From Adiantum capillus-veneris (lineage: Eukaryota; Streptophyta; Polypodiopsida; Polypodiales; Pteridaceae), in contig CM043953.1 of assembly GCA_014529385.2 (NCBI GenBank), positions 83,491,838 to 83,555,837 of the forward strand: a stretch of 64,000 nt of DNA, given 5' to 3'. The first letter of the stretch is position 1. The number at the start of each line of letters is the position of its first letter. The translations under genes were made by a program, and so were the position numbers. Below are positions 47,641 to 56,975 of the stretch, in pieces. The notes beneath the pieces were generated by a model. That model was not told where the DNA came from, did not search any database, and was given only the letters and a program-made list of their open reading frames with translations.

Positions 47641-48190
47641 ACCCTGAGCTATTCTTAGCTCTTTGAGCTTTCCTCAATGGAGAAGTGAAGGTCAGGCTAC
47701 CACAATTTGCACATATGGATGGAGCTAGGGGATGCCAATAGAGGAGGAATACTTAGATCCACAACCCAACCTAGATGAGAACCCTATTGTAGAAATACTT
47801 GCTAACAAGTTGGGACAATACTTTGAGGGAGATGAATCCAATGCAACCATACCAATCACTACCAAGGGATTATCTGTGAAGGGAATCCTTGATGGTGGCA
47901 CTGGGGTTAGCATTGTGACTAAAAATTGTTGGGAAACTATGGGAAGACCTCACCTTGGAACCACAACCATAGTAGTAAAGATGGCCAATAGGTCTATTGT
48001 TAAACCTATTGGGAGGCTAGACGATCTCAAGATCAACTTCTTTGGACATAAAATAAGAATGACCGTCATTGTTATGGATTTCTCCAAGCACACTATGGCA
48101 TCTAAGATGATCTTAGGACGTCCTTCATGAGGGAACCAAAAATGGGGTATGACTGGTCTAAACACCATGTCTACTTGCAGCTCCAAGGTT
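47641..48190 (+). pseudogene. element E retropepsin region
   Basis: Gag continues as DPELFLAL then a TGA at 47664-47666 that is CGA in F, followed by AFLNGEVKVRLPQFA after the MITE. Protease is in 47732-48130: GILDGGTGVSIVTKNCWETM, then VVKMANRSIVKPIGRL and VIVMDFSKHTMASKMILGRP. The active-site triplet is DGG rather than D-S/T-G. The same DGG occurs in F, and I recall it from related plant gag-protease families, so it is likely ancestral rather than a new mutation. After a frameshift near 48127 the C-terminal strand (MGYDWSKHHVYLQLQ) follows. Confidence 0.8.
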
Positions 48191-49057
48191 CTGTCATTTG
48201 AGTGGATCTTCTAACTGGTCGAGCACATCTTCTAGGAAACAAGTTTATAATTAATCATAGATCTGAAACCACAGTTTACTCAGCCCCATTACATATTGTT
48301 ACACGTGTAAAGCGGACACTGATGTTGGGGAAGATTCTCCTTATATGGATGTACTACCTGGGATGACTGAGTCGGACAATGTGGATTGGGTCCACCTAGC
48401 AGCAACCATAGACACTTAAGGCAACATGGAGATGACCTGGGTAACACGTGAGAGGGATGAAATGCCACCTCTCGTACCCTTAAATATACTAGAAGCAATG
48501 GATATAGCTTCTGATGACCTACAAAATGAAGGTTTGATTGGCATTGGAACCAGTAGCGTCTCACAAGACTATAGCCCACACAATTTGGGGTCAAAATCAT
48601 CTATTGAAATTGACTCTGAGGATGAAGAATGTGAGTTAAATCTTAGTGAAAATGGGGAGACAAACCATTCAGGGCCCAGTGGTGCCCTAGATGACAATCT
48701 ATCCAAGGGAGCAGAAGACATAAGTAGCAATTCATCTAGTGACTCTTTACTAGAGATCGTCCGTAATAAAAAATTAGATAAGAAGAGTAAGAGATATAAG
48801 AGGCGATGATATCGAGCAAATGTGTGTGCTAGAATAAATAAAAAGAAATCTACCACAGAATGGCTTAATTATATAGAGGCATGTGATGGTCATCGAAAGT
48901 TGGTAGATAATTGGGTGAATACCTTCAAAACGTTATGTGGTGTAGTCCACAATCCATTGAAATCGCACAACTAGAAACTACAGAGAAGCCCAAGTTGAGC
49001 CGTATTGTAAGGAGACAACAAAATTGAGAGTTAGCTCAACAACAAAAGGAATCGGAA
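48191..49057 (+). pseudogene. linker between protease and RT of element E
   Basis: The part up to about 48500 (DNVDWVHLAATIDT, PLNILEAMDIASDD) matches F immediately upstream of F's W(V/I)PK module. From there E differs: 48426-48809 is an acidic Ser-rich stretch (SSIEIDSEDEECELNL, EDISSNSSSDSLLEIV) ending in a basic cluster. The region 48810-49057 is degenerate. This is the point where the pol-bearing and pol-less families diverge. Confidence 0.65.
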
Positions 49058-50068
49058 GTGAAATCACAGTTCACAGATCAACGGGACCCCAGAGACTTAC
49101 ACCCTACACCTGAACATTTCAAATCCTACACCACAGAGGAACGTAAGGTTGTGTATACAAAGGCTCAAAGAAAACCTATCAATGGCAGCAATGGAGTCTA
49201 TGATGGTCCAAAAATAGTTAAGGAAATAGATTTAGCAGATCTTAGAGAAGAGTCCAAACCTGTTTTCATTGCCCAAGAACTGACAGAGAGTGAAAAGTGT
49301 GTACTTAAAGAACTTCTCAAGGAATTCAGGGATATATTTGCTTGGACATATCATGATATGAAAGGTGTTCCACCTTCCGTGGTGCAACACACAATCCCCA
49401 TTAATAACATGGCTAAACCGGTTCATCAACGACCCTACCAAATGAATCCTAAATATGCAAAGATTGTTCAAGAAGAGATTCTTGTGAAATGCAAATTCAT
49501 ATACCCTATTGAGCACTCAGAATGGGTGTCTCCAATAGTGATTGTACTGAAAAAGAATGGGAATCTCAGAGTGTGCATGGATCTCAAGAAGGTCAATGCA
49601 GCCACTAGGAGGGACCATTACTCCTTGCCGTATTCAGAACATGTGCTTGAAAGAGTTGCAGGGAAGGAAGCTTATAGCTTTTTAGATGGGCACTCTGGTT
49701 ACAATCAAATAACAATTGCGCTATAGGATCAAGCTACAAAAACCTTTATAACCGAATTTGGAGTGTTTGCATTTTGTATTATGGCTTTTGGCTTAACTAA
49801 TGCCCTTGCTATCTTTCAAAGATTAATAAACACTGCTGTTAGATAATATTTGTGGGAGTTTCGCAAAGCTTTCTTAGCTGACCTTTGTGTTTATTCCTCT
49901 TGGAAAGAACATCTATCATGCTTACAAAAAGTGTTTGAGAAGTGCAGATTGTATTGCATCTCCTTAAACCCTTTCAAATGCCAATTTTGGGTTAAACATG
50001 GAGTCATTTTAGGGAATATAGTGTCCAAAAATGGTATTTCCACAGATGAGAGCAAAATTAAAGCCATT
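49058..50068 (+). pseudogene. element E reverse transcriptase, truncated by CACTA
   Basis: N-terminal FRDIFAWTYHDMKGVPPSVV and HTIPINNMAKPVHQRPYQMN lead into RT blocks: WVSPIVIVLKKNGNLRVCMD, DHYSLPYSEHVLERVAG, FLDGHSGYNQITIAL, a TAG near 49723, TEFGVFAFCIMAFGLTNALA and FLADLCVYS. The catalytic pair normally read DD is AD here. The thumb has VILGNIVSKNGISTDESKIK and stops at AIH, where CACTACAAGAGG of the CACTA element begins. RNase H and integrase must lie beyond the CACTA element, outside the window. The RT is inactive. Confidence 0.88.
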
Positions 50069-50200
50069 CACTACAAGAGGCTATTCATATTAGCGACGCT
50101 CACACAGAGACGCTCAAAAAAAAAATCCCGGTGTCGCTATGAGCGTCGCAAATTTCTTTGTAAATTTGCGACGCTCATAGCGACGCTCATAGCGATGCCG
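50069..50200 (+). repeat. CACTA terminal and subterminal repeats
   Basis: CACTACAAGAGG at 50069-50080 is followed by GCGACGCTC at 50093-50101, 50168-50176 and 50180-50188 and its complement at 50141-50149. A perfect 23-bp inverted repeat pairs 50133-50155 with 50162-50184 around a 6-base loop. In CACTA elements such subterminal repeats bind the element-encoded DNA-binding protein. Confidence 0.85.
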
Positions 50201-50230
50201 GCTGGGCTAGAACAATAACCGAGCGCGCCC

Positions 50231-50259
50231 AAAAACTCAGATCTCAGATCTGAGTTTTT
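50231..50259. repeat. perfect 14-bp inverted repeat in the CACTA leader
   Basis: AAAAACTCAGATCT (50231-50244) and AGATCTGAGTTTTT (50246-50259) surround a single C. It lies just inside the subterminal region and could be a further protein-binding or hairpin site. Confidence 0.9.
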
Positions 50260-50289
50260 CGGCGCCCTCAAGCAAGGAGCAGGTAACGC

Positions 50290-50331
50290 TCTTCCTCTCT
50301 CTCTCTCTCTCTCCCTCTCTCTTTTTCTTCT

Positions 50332-50369
<38 letters not shown>

Positions 50370-50445
50370 ACACACACATGAGGAGAGGAAGGAGAGCCAG
50401 GTATGCTCCTTCCCTCTCCTCATTCTCATGTTCCCTTCCCCTCTT

Positions 50446-50478
<33 letters not shown>

Positions 50479-50770
50479 TACACACACACATACACACACA
50501 CACATAGTGTTTTTGAGAGAGAGAGAGAGAGTACAAACATTAAAAAAAACGCACACACACATACATAAACAAAGAATGCACACACACATTGAGAGAGGAA
50601 AAGAGAGAGAGAGCATGCATAAACAGAAAACGCACGCATTGAGAGAGGAAAAGAGAGAGAGAGAACATGCATAAACAAAAAACGTACACATTGAGAGAGG
50701 AAAAGAGAGAGAAAACATGCATACGATCCAAAAAAACGCACACACATTGAGAGAGAAAGAGAGAGAAACT
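50290..50770. repeat. low-complexity (CT)n, (CA)n, (GA)n cluster
   Basis: Alternating CT, CA and GA runs fill this stretch. A repeated block GCACACACATTGAGAGAGGAAAAGAGAGAGAG recurs about every 55-60 bp between 50570 and 50760. Long apparent frames here are artefacts of the dinucleotide repeats. Confidence 0.93.
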
Positions 50771-50963
50771 AATTTAACGTCGTAGGAAACTAATTAAAAT
50801 TAAAAGACCTAAAGATCTAGCCGACGAGGAGTTGAACTCAAGACCTATTATTCAAGAGGGAAATGGCATAATCAATCTATCATACTTGGCATGGGTGATA
50901 GAAAGGTTATACCATTTATCTCTTTTTATTGGCACACACATCCACACACGCGCACACACACAA

Positions 50964-51646
50964 GAAGAAGAGAGTTATAACGTCGTAGGAAACTATCCTA
51001 AAAGACGTTAAAGATTAGGTTAGATGTAGACTTACGTTAAATTAGATTTAGGTTTATTTAAGTTAAATTAGATTATATTTAGGTTTATTTTTAACTAGAT
51101 TTACGTTTATTTACGCTAGATTTAGATTTACGTTATATTAGATTAGATTTAGGTCTCCATAGACTGCGATGCTTGCATGAAGCGGGTGAAGAAAGCCCTC
51201 AATGGAATATAGGGTATTGCTGCCTTCACTCATGGTGGGCTCCGTCGATCCAAAAGTACTGGTGAAATGTCTTCAGAAGATAGGGAAGAAGGTGGATCTT
51301 CAGGGCGGCAAGAGTCACTACATCCCCGACACAATGACCATCTAGACAACCTCTAGTCATTCAACAGCAACTTCAAAGTTAGTAACAAGAGCAAGAACGG
51401 TCTAAAGGGCCAATTGCTGTCGTCAGATGTGGATGGAGATGAGGCAGCGTCACCGCCGGAAGTTAACTCTCACATCTTTAGTGATGAGAATGCCAACTCT
51501 TGCCGAGTTATGTGAAAAATTATGTGTTAAATCAGTTTTAAGGTTCTTATAATCCCTGTTAGTTTAGTTCTTTGTTTTTAATATAACATAATTTACGTTA
51601 GATTTAGATTTATGTTATATTAGATTAGACTTAGGTTTATTTAGGT

Positions 51647-51728
<82 letters not shown>

Positions 51729-51880
51729 GAAGAAGAGAGTTTTAACGTCGTAGGAAACTATCCCAAAAGACGTTAAAGATTAGGTTAGATGTAGACTTAC
51801 GTTAAATTAGATTTAGGTTTATTTTTAGTTAGATTTACGTTTATTTAGATTTACGCTTATTTACGTTAGATCGAGTCCAC
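50964..51880. repeat. direct repeats flanking the captured gene fragment, with a (CA)n tract
   Basis: GAAGAAGAGAGTT(A/T)TAACGTCGTAGGAAACTATCC through TTAAATTAGATTTAGGTTTATTT occurs at about 50964-51060 and again at about 51728-51830. Variants of ATTTACGTTTATTTACG occur at 51100 and 51840. The second copy follows an uninterrupted (CA)n run at about 51652-51727. The duplicated units bracket 51162-51515. Confidence 0.85.
51162..51515 (+). pseudogene. captured fragment resembling a heavy-metal-associated isoprenylated plant protein (HIPP)
   Basis: Frame 51162-51515 begins DCDACMKRVKKALNGI, with the C-x2-C metal-binding signature and helix of HMA domains. A TAG at 51210-51212 follows, then GIAAFTHGG. 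From about 51241 the next frame reads SVDPKVLVKCLQKIGKKVDL, which fits the second half of an HMA domain (VDP..LI..L.K.GK). Back in the first frame the C-terminus is DENANSCRVM followed by TGA at 51513-51515, a CaaX-type prenylation motif expected at the end of HIPP proteins. There is a second stop near 51352. The combination of HMA halves and a C-terminal CaaX is specific, though the domain is short and frameshifted. CACTA elements are known to capture host gene pieces. Alternative: chance similarity within element-specific coding. Confidence 0.6.
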
Positions 51881-52158
51881 GCAAGAATTACTTACGGTTT
51901 AGGGTTTAGAGTTGGACGAACAGTGAAAAGATCTACTGTGAAAAGATGTTAAGATGCTGTGAAGTGCTACAGCTAGAGAAGAGGCAAAGGGGTTTTGTCC
52001 ACTACATGCACTATTATGTAGACGTGGGTGTGTAGATTTCTTATACCCACAAATATAGGTATTGACCAATAAAGACGAGATTATAACCCGGTGGTTCTGA
52101 TCTCCGTGCACCTCTAGACCGAGGTGTGCGGGGATTGGACATGACTAGAGAATGTGAG

Positions 52159-52160
<2 letters not shown>

Positions 52161-52234
<74 letters not shown>
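52161..52234. repeat. (GA)n microsatellite
   Basis: About 37 GA units lie just upstream of the transposase gene. Apparent Ser-Leu repeat frames on the opposite strand are artefacts. Confidence 0.97.
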
Positions 52235-52238
<4 letters not shown>

Positions 52239-52300
52239 GACGAAGAATGCCAATAGAATATTAAATTTGTTGTCCAGGTTATAAGATTTTTATCCTCATT

Positions 52301-53225
52301 ATGAGTAGTGACGAGGATGTGGGACCGTCCAACCGAAACACCTATCTCTCAACGAGGGTCTTATGTCCTTGTAATCAATGCAAGCATGCTGTGCGACTGA
52401 CAAGACGTGTTTCTTTGCAGCACGTTCGCGAATTTGGCGAGTTCGATCCATCTATTATAGATCGAGTTGTTGCCAATTATAACTTGTCGGACTCTGACGC
52501 TGGCCAACAAGCAGCAATCTTGCAACCCAATAGACGTGTTTGCAGGCGCTTTGGTCAAGCACCATATGTGAGGCCACAAGATGTAGCCTCTGACAGCTCG
52601 GGGGATGATCATGCAGAGCACATTCCCAACGAGGCAATGTTTGAGCCCGAGATTGATGAAATGATCGAGACAATCATGGATTCAGAAAGGCTTATCTATG
52701 ATGATATGAAAAGTGAAGCCGATACGCCGTTGTATAATGGATCACGTATGTCTAGATTGAAAGCACTCCTGGTTCTTCTCAACATGCAGGCAAAGTTTGG
52801 ATGGAGTGACACTAGCGTCACAGCGCTTTTCAGGTGATCTATTACAATTAGTTTACCTTAATAAAACTCTAAATGTATAATGATCTGATAGATTTTTACA
52901 TGACTGTATCGTATTTTTATGTTGTGTAGATTGCTTAAAGAGCACATACTACCAGCTGACAATGTGATGCCAGATTCCCGAGATGAAGCAAGAAAGATTT
53001 TGTGAAACTTGGGGATGGATTACAATTCTATCCACGCTTGTCCTAATGACTGCATTCTTTTGAGAGGGGAATACATAGACATGGAGAAGTGTCCGAAATG
53101 TGATTCCAAAAGATATTGAGTAGATCTCCACGGGACAAAAATTCCACAAAAGGTTTTGCGACATTTTCCTCTGCTTCCTCGCATCAAGCATTTCTTCGAA
53201 TGTAAGTCCATGGCCGAAATTTAAA
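52301..53225 (+). pseudogene. CACTA TNP2-like transposase, N-terminal part (two exons)
   Basis: The ATG at 52301 gives MSSDEDVGPSNRNTYL. CPCNQCKHAVRL at about residue 25 resembles the transposase-associated Cys motif. The conserved part NGSRMSRLKALLVLLNM and FGWSDTSVTALF leads to a GT-AG intron at 52834-52929 (96 bp). Removing it gives a phase-correct join to LLKEHILPADNVMPDS. Exon 2 has NLGMDYNSIHACPNDCILLR, KCPKCDSKRY, VLRHFPLLPRIKHFF and KSMAEI, all TNP2 hallmarks. Stops at about 53002 and 53119 and after MAEI break it. The catalytic middle and C-terminal parts of TNP2 are missing between here and the DUF4216 exon, so the copy cannot make a full transposase. Confidence 0.85.
52834..52929 (+). 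other. predicted GT-AG intron 1 of the CACTA transposase
   Basis: The intron runs from TTTTCAG/GTGATC to TTGTGTAG/ATTG. It is 96 bp, AT-rich, and removal keeps the TNP2 reading frame (AG plus A completes an Arg codon). Confidence 0.7.
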
Positions 53226-53873
53226 CAATCTAGTCGACGACGTTCCTCTGATGCAGATCCTGTGGTGGCGGAACTCACTTACTTCGGCACGCTGCAAGAG
53301 ATTTTGAGGATCGATTACAGAGGATTTTTTGTCGACTTGTTCGACGTGCAATGGTTCAAGATAATCATGGAGGGTCGCAACGCTACTGTGCGTAGAGGAG
53401 AGTCTGGTTTTCTTGAGGTGGATTCTACTAAGAAATGGACTGACCTAAGAGACACTTTCGTACTACCCGAGCATTGTGAACAAGTAAGTATGTAAATAGT
53501 TAACATCCCCCTTTTACAAGTTATGTGCTTGAAAGCTCTCATGTAAGTTATGTGGCTCTGGTAGGTAATATTTCATCCTACAAAGTCTACATCAAACTGG
53601 TGGTACGTCATAGAGGTAGCCCCTTGTAGTGCAAGGACATATGAAGGCTACCATGTGCCAATCACAACGGCATCAATGGAGGAGATCAGAGAAGATGCTC
53701 AATCAGAAGCCGCTGCGGTGGTGCCAGACGAGCATCAAGATGCTACTACTCTATATGGGGTGCATGCAGAGGAGCTACAAAATGAAACAGAGGATATGTG
53801 TTTAAACGGAGAGCTCTATATAGATATAGGAAGTTATGCTGAGTTATGCGAGGATGAGAGAGAGATCTCTTAA
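53226..53873 (+). pseudogene. CACTA DUF4216-like C-terminal region (two exons)
   Basis: The frame SSRRRSSDADPVVAELTYFG begins near 53231 and continues TLQEILRIDYRGFFVDLFDV, QWFKIIMEGRN and WTDLRDTFVLPEHCEQ. A GT-AG intron at 53484-53564 (81 bp) is followed in phase by VIFHPTKSTSNWWYVIEVAP and an acidic tail ending at 53871. Hydrophobic and Trp positions match the DUF4216 domain usually found at the C-terminus of CACTA TNP2 proteins. It sits directly after the truncated TNP2 start, so an internal deletion has fused 5' and 3' parts of the gene. Confidence 0.72.
53484..53564 (+). other. predicted GT-AG intron 2 of the CACTA transposase
   Basis: The intron runs from GAACAA/GTAAGTATG to CTGGTAG/GTAATATTT. 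It is 81 bp and phase 0, and joins CEQ to VIFHPTKS within the DUF4216-like domain. Confidence 0.72.
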
Positions 53874-54145
53874 AGCCACAAATATTGTATTTGAACAATT
53901 TTGCTCCGTGTTGTAAAAGCTCTGGCTCTCTAAGTACCTTCCATGGTGTATAACGCTCTTTTCTACTCGCGCTCACATCTTTTGATTGAAAATTCTGAGT
54001 TTTCGACTTGCCTCTTCTATCACTCAATTCATTGCGTCATTGTATTTATATGCGTCATTACGTCATTGTATTTAATGGTCTTTGCGTCATTGTCTACTCT
54101 ATTCATTCAATATTAAGTTTAAATATTCGTGTGTTTAATGTAGGT
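53874..54145 (+). other. spacer between CACTA ORFs
   Basis: An AT-rich spacer of 272 bp with no coding similarity. TTTAATGTAG/GT just before the second ORF start could be a splice acceptor. Confidence 0.45.
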
Positions 54146-54764
54146 ATGGATGATGAGGAGTTTCTTTCTTCTTTGTCACCGCAGCAGAGACAGTGGTACG
54201 TGGAGCGTCATCGCTCTGGCGCATCATCGCGCGTTCCTACTCCATCCGCATCTCCCTCTCTTTCGGAGCATTCGGCGCGCTCCGAAGCTTTGGCGTCGAC
54301 GAGACGAGCTTCACACTCGTCTAGACACCGGCGCTCTAGTGGTGGTGGTGGCGGTTATTGTGGGGATTCCGCCACCGATGCCTCCACACCGCCTCGTGTT
54401 CGACGAGGCTCTTTACCCTCCCCTTCTTTGCCTGCCCCCACACCAGCCACAACATCGCCATCTACGCCAGGTTTTGCACGGCTGACTGTTCCTAGAAGCT
54501 ACACACCTCTACCTACTCTGCCAGGAGCCACCCCACTCGAGACTCCTCGCTTCGGGGCCCAGACGCCGGTGGAGACACCTGACGTCCGTACCCCCATCGA
54601 CACGCCGCTAGAGACCCCTGCCGGGACACCCAGGTTCACGCGTCACCGGCCAGAGGGCTTGTCTTACTCCGTCGACTTCAGCGGCGGCATCATCATGGAT
54701 GATGACGGCAAGAAGGTGATCTCGCGCATGTGTGGTCTTTGCTCTCAGCTGTTTAGACACTACA
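54146..54764 (+). pseudogene. CACTA second ORF, N-terminal part (interrupted by element F)
   Basis: The ATG at 54146 starts MDDEEFLSSLSPQQRQWYVE. A Ser/Pro/Thr-rich low-complexity region follows, with repeated T-P motifs (ETPRFGAQTPVETPDVRTP), then DFSGGIIMDDDGKKVISRM and LCSQLFRHY. It is GC-richer than its surroundings. At 54765 the LTR of element F begins, preceded by CTACA. The C-terminal half is at 63659-64000 and joins in frame. Family resemblance is to the plant En/Spm-associated second ORF, a DNA-binding partner of TNP2. Alone, the N-terminal part is not diagnostic. Confidence 0.72.
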
Positions 54765-55014
54765 TGTGCGCTCCTTGCCGCACTGTCGAAGCAAGGGACT
54801 TGCCAATACACCGTGTGAAAGCCACAAACGGCTCCAAGCACACAACAAGCCTAAACTAGCAAGCTCAAGAGAGCAAAGGGTGTGTCACTCACCGCTCTAC
54901 GCTCGCCTTCGCGATGGATTCCTCACCGCGATGAAGAAGAAGCTGCAGTCGTGCCGTGCTCAACCGCTTTGCCGCCGTCGTGCCTTCGTAATGCTCGATC
55001 GCACACACACTCTC

Positions 55015-55055
<41 letters not shown>

Positions 55056-55340
55056 AGGAGGTGAAGAAGAAGAAGATGGAGATGGAGCAAGAGCACTCTT
55101 CTATTGCACAAATGAGAGAATGAGTAAAAATTAGGTTTAGTTGGCTTTTATAGGAGCTCACCCCATTCACACTTGGGCGCCCATGCTTAACCAACTAATC
55201 CCTTGAATGTCCAAGTTAAAGTGCGCCTCTCATCGGCGATCACTCTACCTTTCCCTATTGGTCCGACAAGCCCGTTACCTGACTCTAAATAATACAACGT
55301 TTATAGATCATAGGGTGTCCGTGTGCCGGGAGGGTTAACA
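54765..55340 (-). repeat. 3' LTR of element F
   Basis: The 576-bp LTR has the same length as the other F LTR. On the minus strand it starts TGTTAACCCTCCCGG after the purine tract AGGAAGGGGGGCA and ends GCAAGGAGCGCACA. A TATA box (CCTATAAAAGCC on minus) is at about 55145-55156. A (TC)n(AC)n run is at about 55013-55053. Few differences from 63078-63653 imply a fairly recent insertion. Confidence 0.95.
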
Positions 55341-56975
55341 TGCCCCCCTTCCTGATGTAGATTTCGTCCTTGGAAGCTATTGAGTTGAAGCTGGTTCGTC
55401 GAGGTGGAAGAGCATTTGAGATGAATGTCCTTAGCCTTCTTCAGTCACTGCAAAATCAAACAACATTGGCACAGTAATGGCATTCTCTTAAAAAGCATAT
55501 GCAGTTTTAGGTAGACAAATTGATTGGTAAAAGAATTTCAAACAATTTGTTAGCAATGAACATTAAATTGCAATGTAATCAAATGCATAAACAGATGTAA
55601 AGGTAAAAAATTAAACAAGTCCGGGGTCGCTAATTTGACGGTCGAAAGGCAGTAGAGATCGAATATTAATACCATGGGTAAGCTTCTTAATTATCTGTGG
55701 TTAATTAAGTTGTTTAATCGCGAGAGCCAAGTATTCATGTTCGAGGGCTGACTAGAGGCTATATCTAGAAAACCTTGTAGTTAAGCTACCATAAAAGGAA
55801 TTTCTCATGAAATCATCGCCTGACTGATTACTTTTTCTTTGACCCCCCAAAGTCTTTTCACAGTGATTCAATTATGATGTGTGTGCTTATTTTGTATGCC
55901 TTGGGTTTTTTGCTTTTCAAGGAAAAGCGCCCACACTGGGAACCTCTAGGGCTCTAGTACCATAGGCAATACATGTGAGTGAAGTACCAAATCAAGCCGA
56001 GATTTCTCTTCCAGCTTAAAATTTTACATTGTGGCACTTTGATTTTTTGTTTGTTCATTTTCAACATTTTAATTTTGTAACGTTGGGGGGTCATATAACA
56101 CTGTTACCCTCCCCAGGCTCATCACATTAGTAAACTCCCTTTATAATACTTAAGCTAAAGGTCACTAGGGTTAAGCCCACTAGAAAGCCCTAGTACATTT
56201 CATACAATGCTGCCTAAATCGGATTAAGAACCTAAGTAACCATTGATTATTAGGAAGGCATTCCCCATGGTATTAAGAGAAGATTTCTAATACCTAGCTT
56301 GGTCAAACTAGCTTAGTCGGACTGCTTGATTTTTAAACCTAGACAAGTGATTATGACAAAACATTACATTGAATTAAATGTTTGATACTAAGCAAATGCG
56401 CTGAATATTATGCTACCAATCACAATCAAAGCAGACAAACATGGATGCAAAAAGATAAGGGCAATGCTAATGGACAAGAAACACCTGTTTGTGTCGATGG
56501 TCGCGCTTGATCCGAAGTGTGAATGAGAGAAAGATTCCATGAAGGTCCAAATCCTATCAATAGCAACACGCTCCTGTACACACTAGGAAACAAAAGGAAT
56601 ACCTCCAGGAGGCACATTAGTGGGAAAAGAGAACTTTGCGAATCACTCAACTCTAAAACAGAAACACTCCTATCGTACTAATCTTACCTACCCTCCATCA
56701 CTCAAGTGATGAGGATCAAAGGTGTTTTATGGCATAGGTTTCTGTTTCACTGTACCAGATGTGACATGTGTAGGTCTGAGTCAATGTTTTGACTTTTATT
56801 GTGCATACTCGTTTGCGAATTGCTACTGCTCTTTATTTTTATTTATTTTTTTGTGAGTATAAAGCTTTATATGTACATTCCCTAAGATCGGAGATTAAGA
56901 GGTCAGGGAGAAAGGTTGAGAGGGAAACAAATGAATGATGACAGTCAGCAAACACACCCCCCTTCCTTGGGTAGA
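55341..56975 (-). other. 3' noncoding region of element F
   Basis: This is about 1.6 kb between the end of the W(V/I)PK frame and the 3' LTR. No coding similarity is seen in any frame and the region is AT-rich. On the minus strand it ends in the polypurine tract at about 55341-55353. In an autonomous gypsy element this place would hold integrase. Confidence 0.7.

Noticed and set aside
50137-50745. A 202-residue minus-strand frame and overlapping Cys/Ser/Leu-rich frames
   Set aside because: They are built from (CT)n, (CA)n and (GA)n tracts of the CACTA leader; no domain is seen.
54146-54764. Ser/Pro-rich ORF as an intact host gene
   Set aside because: It continues in frame beyond element F into a plant En/Spm transposase-type domain and lies inside the CACTA element.
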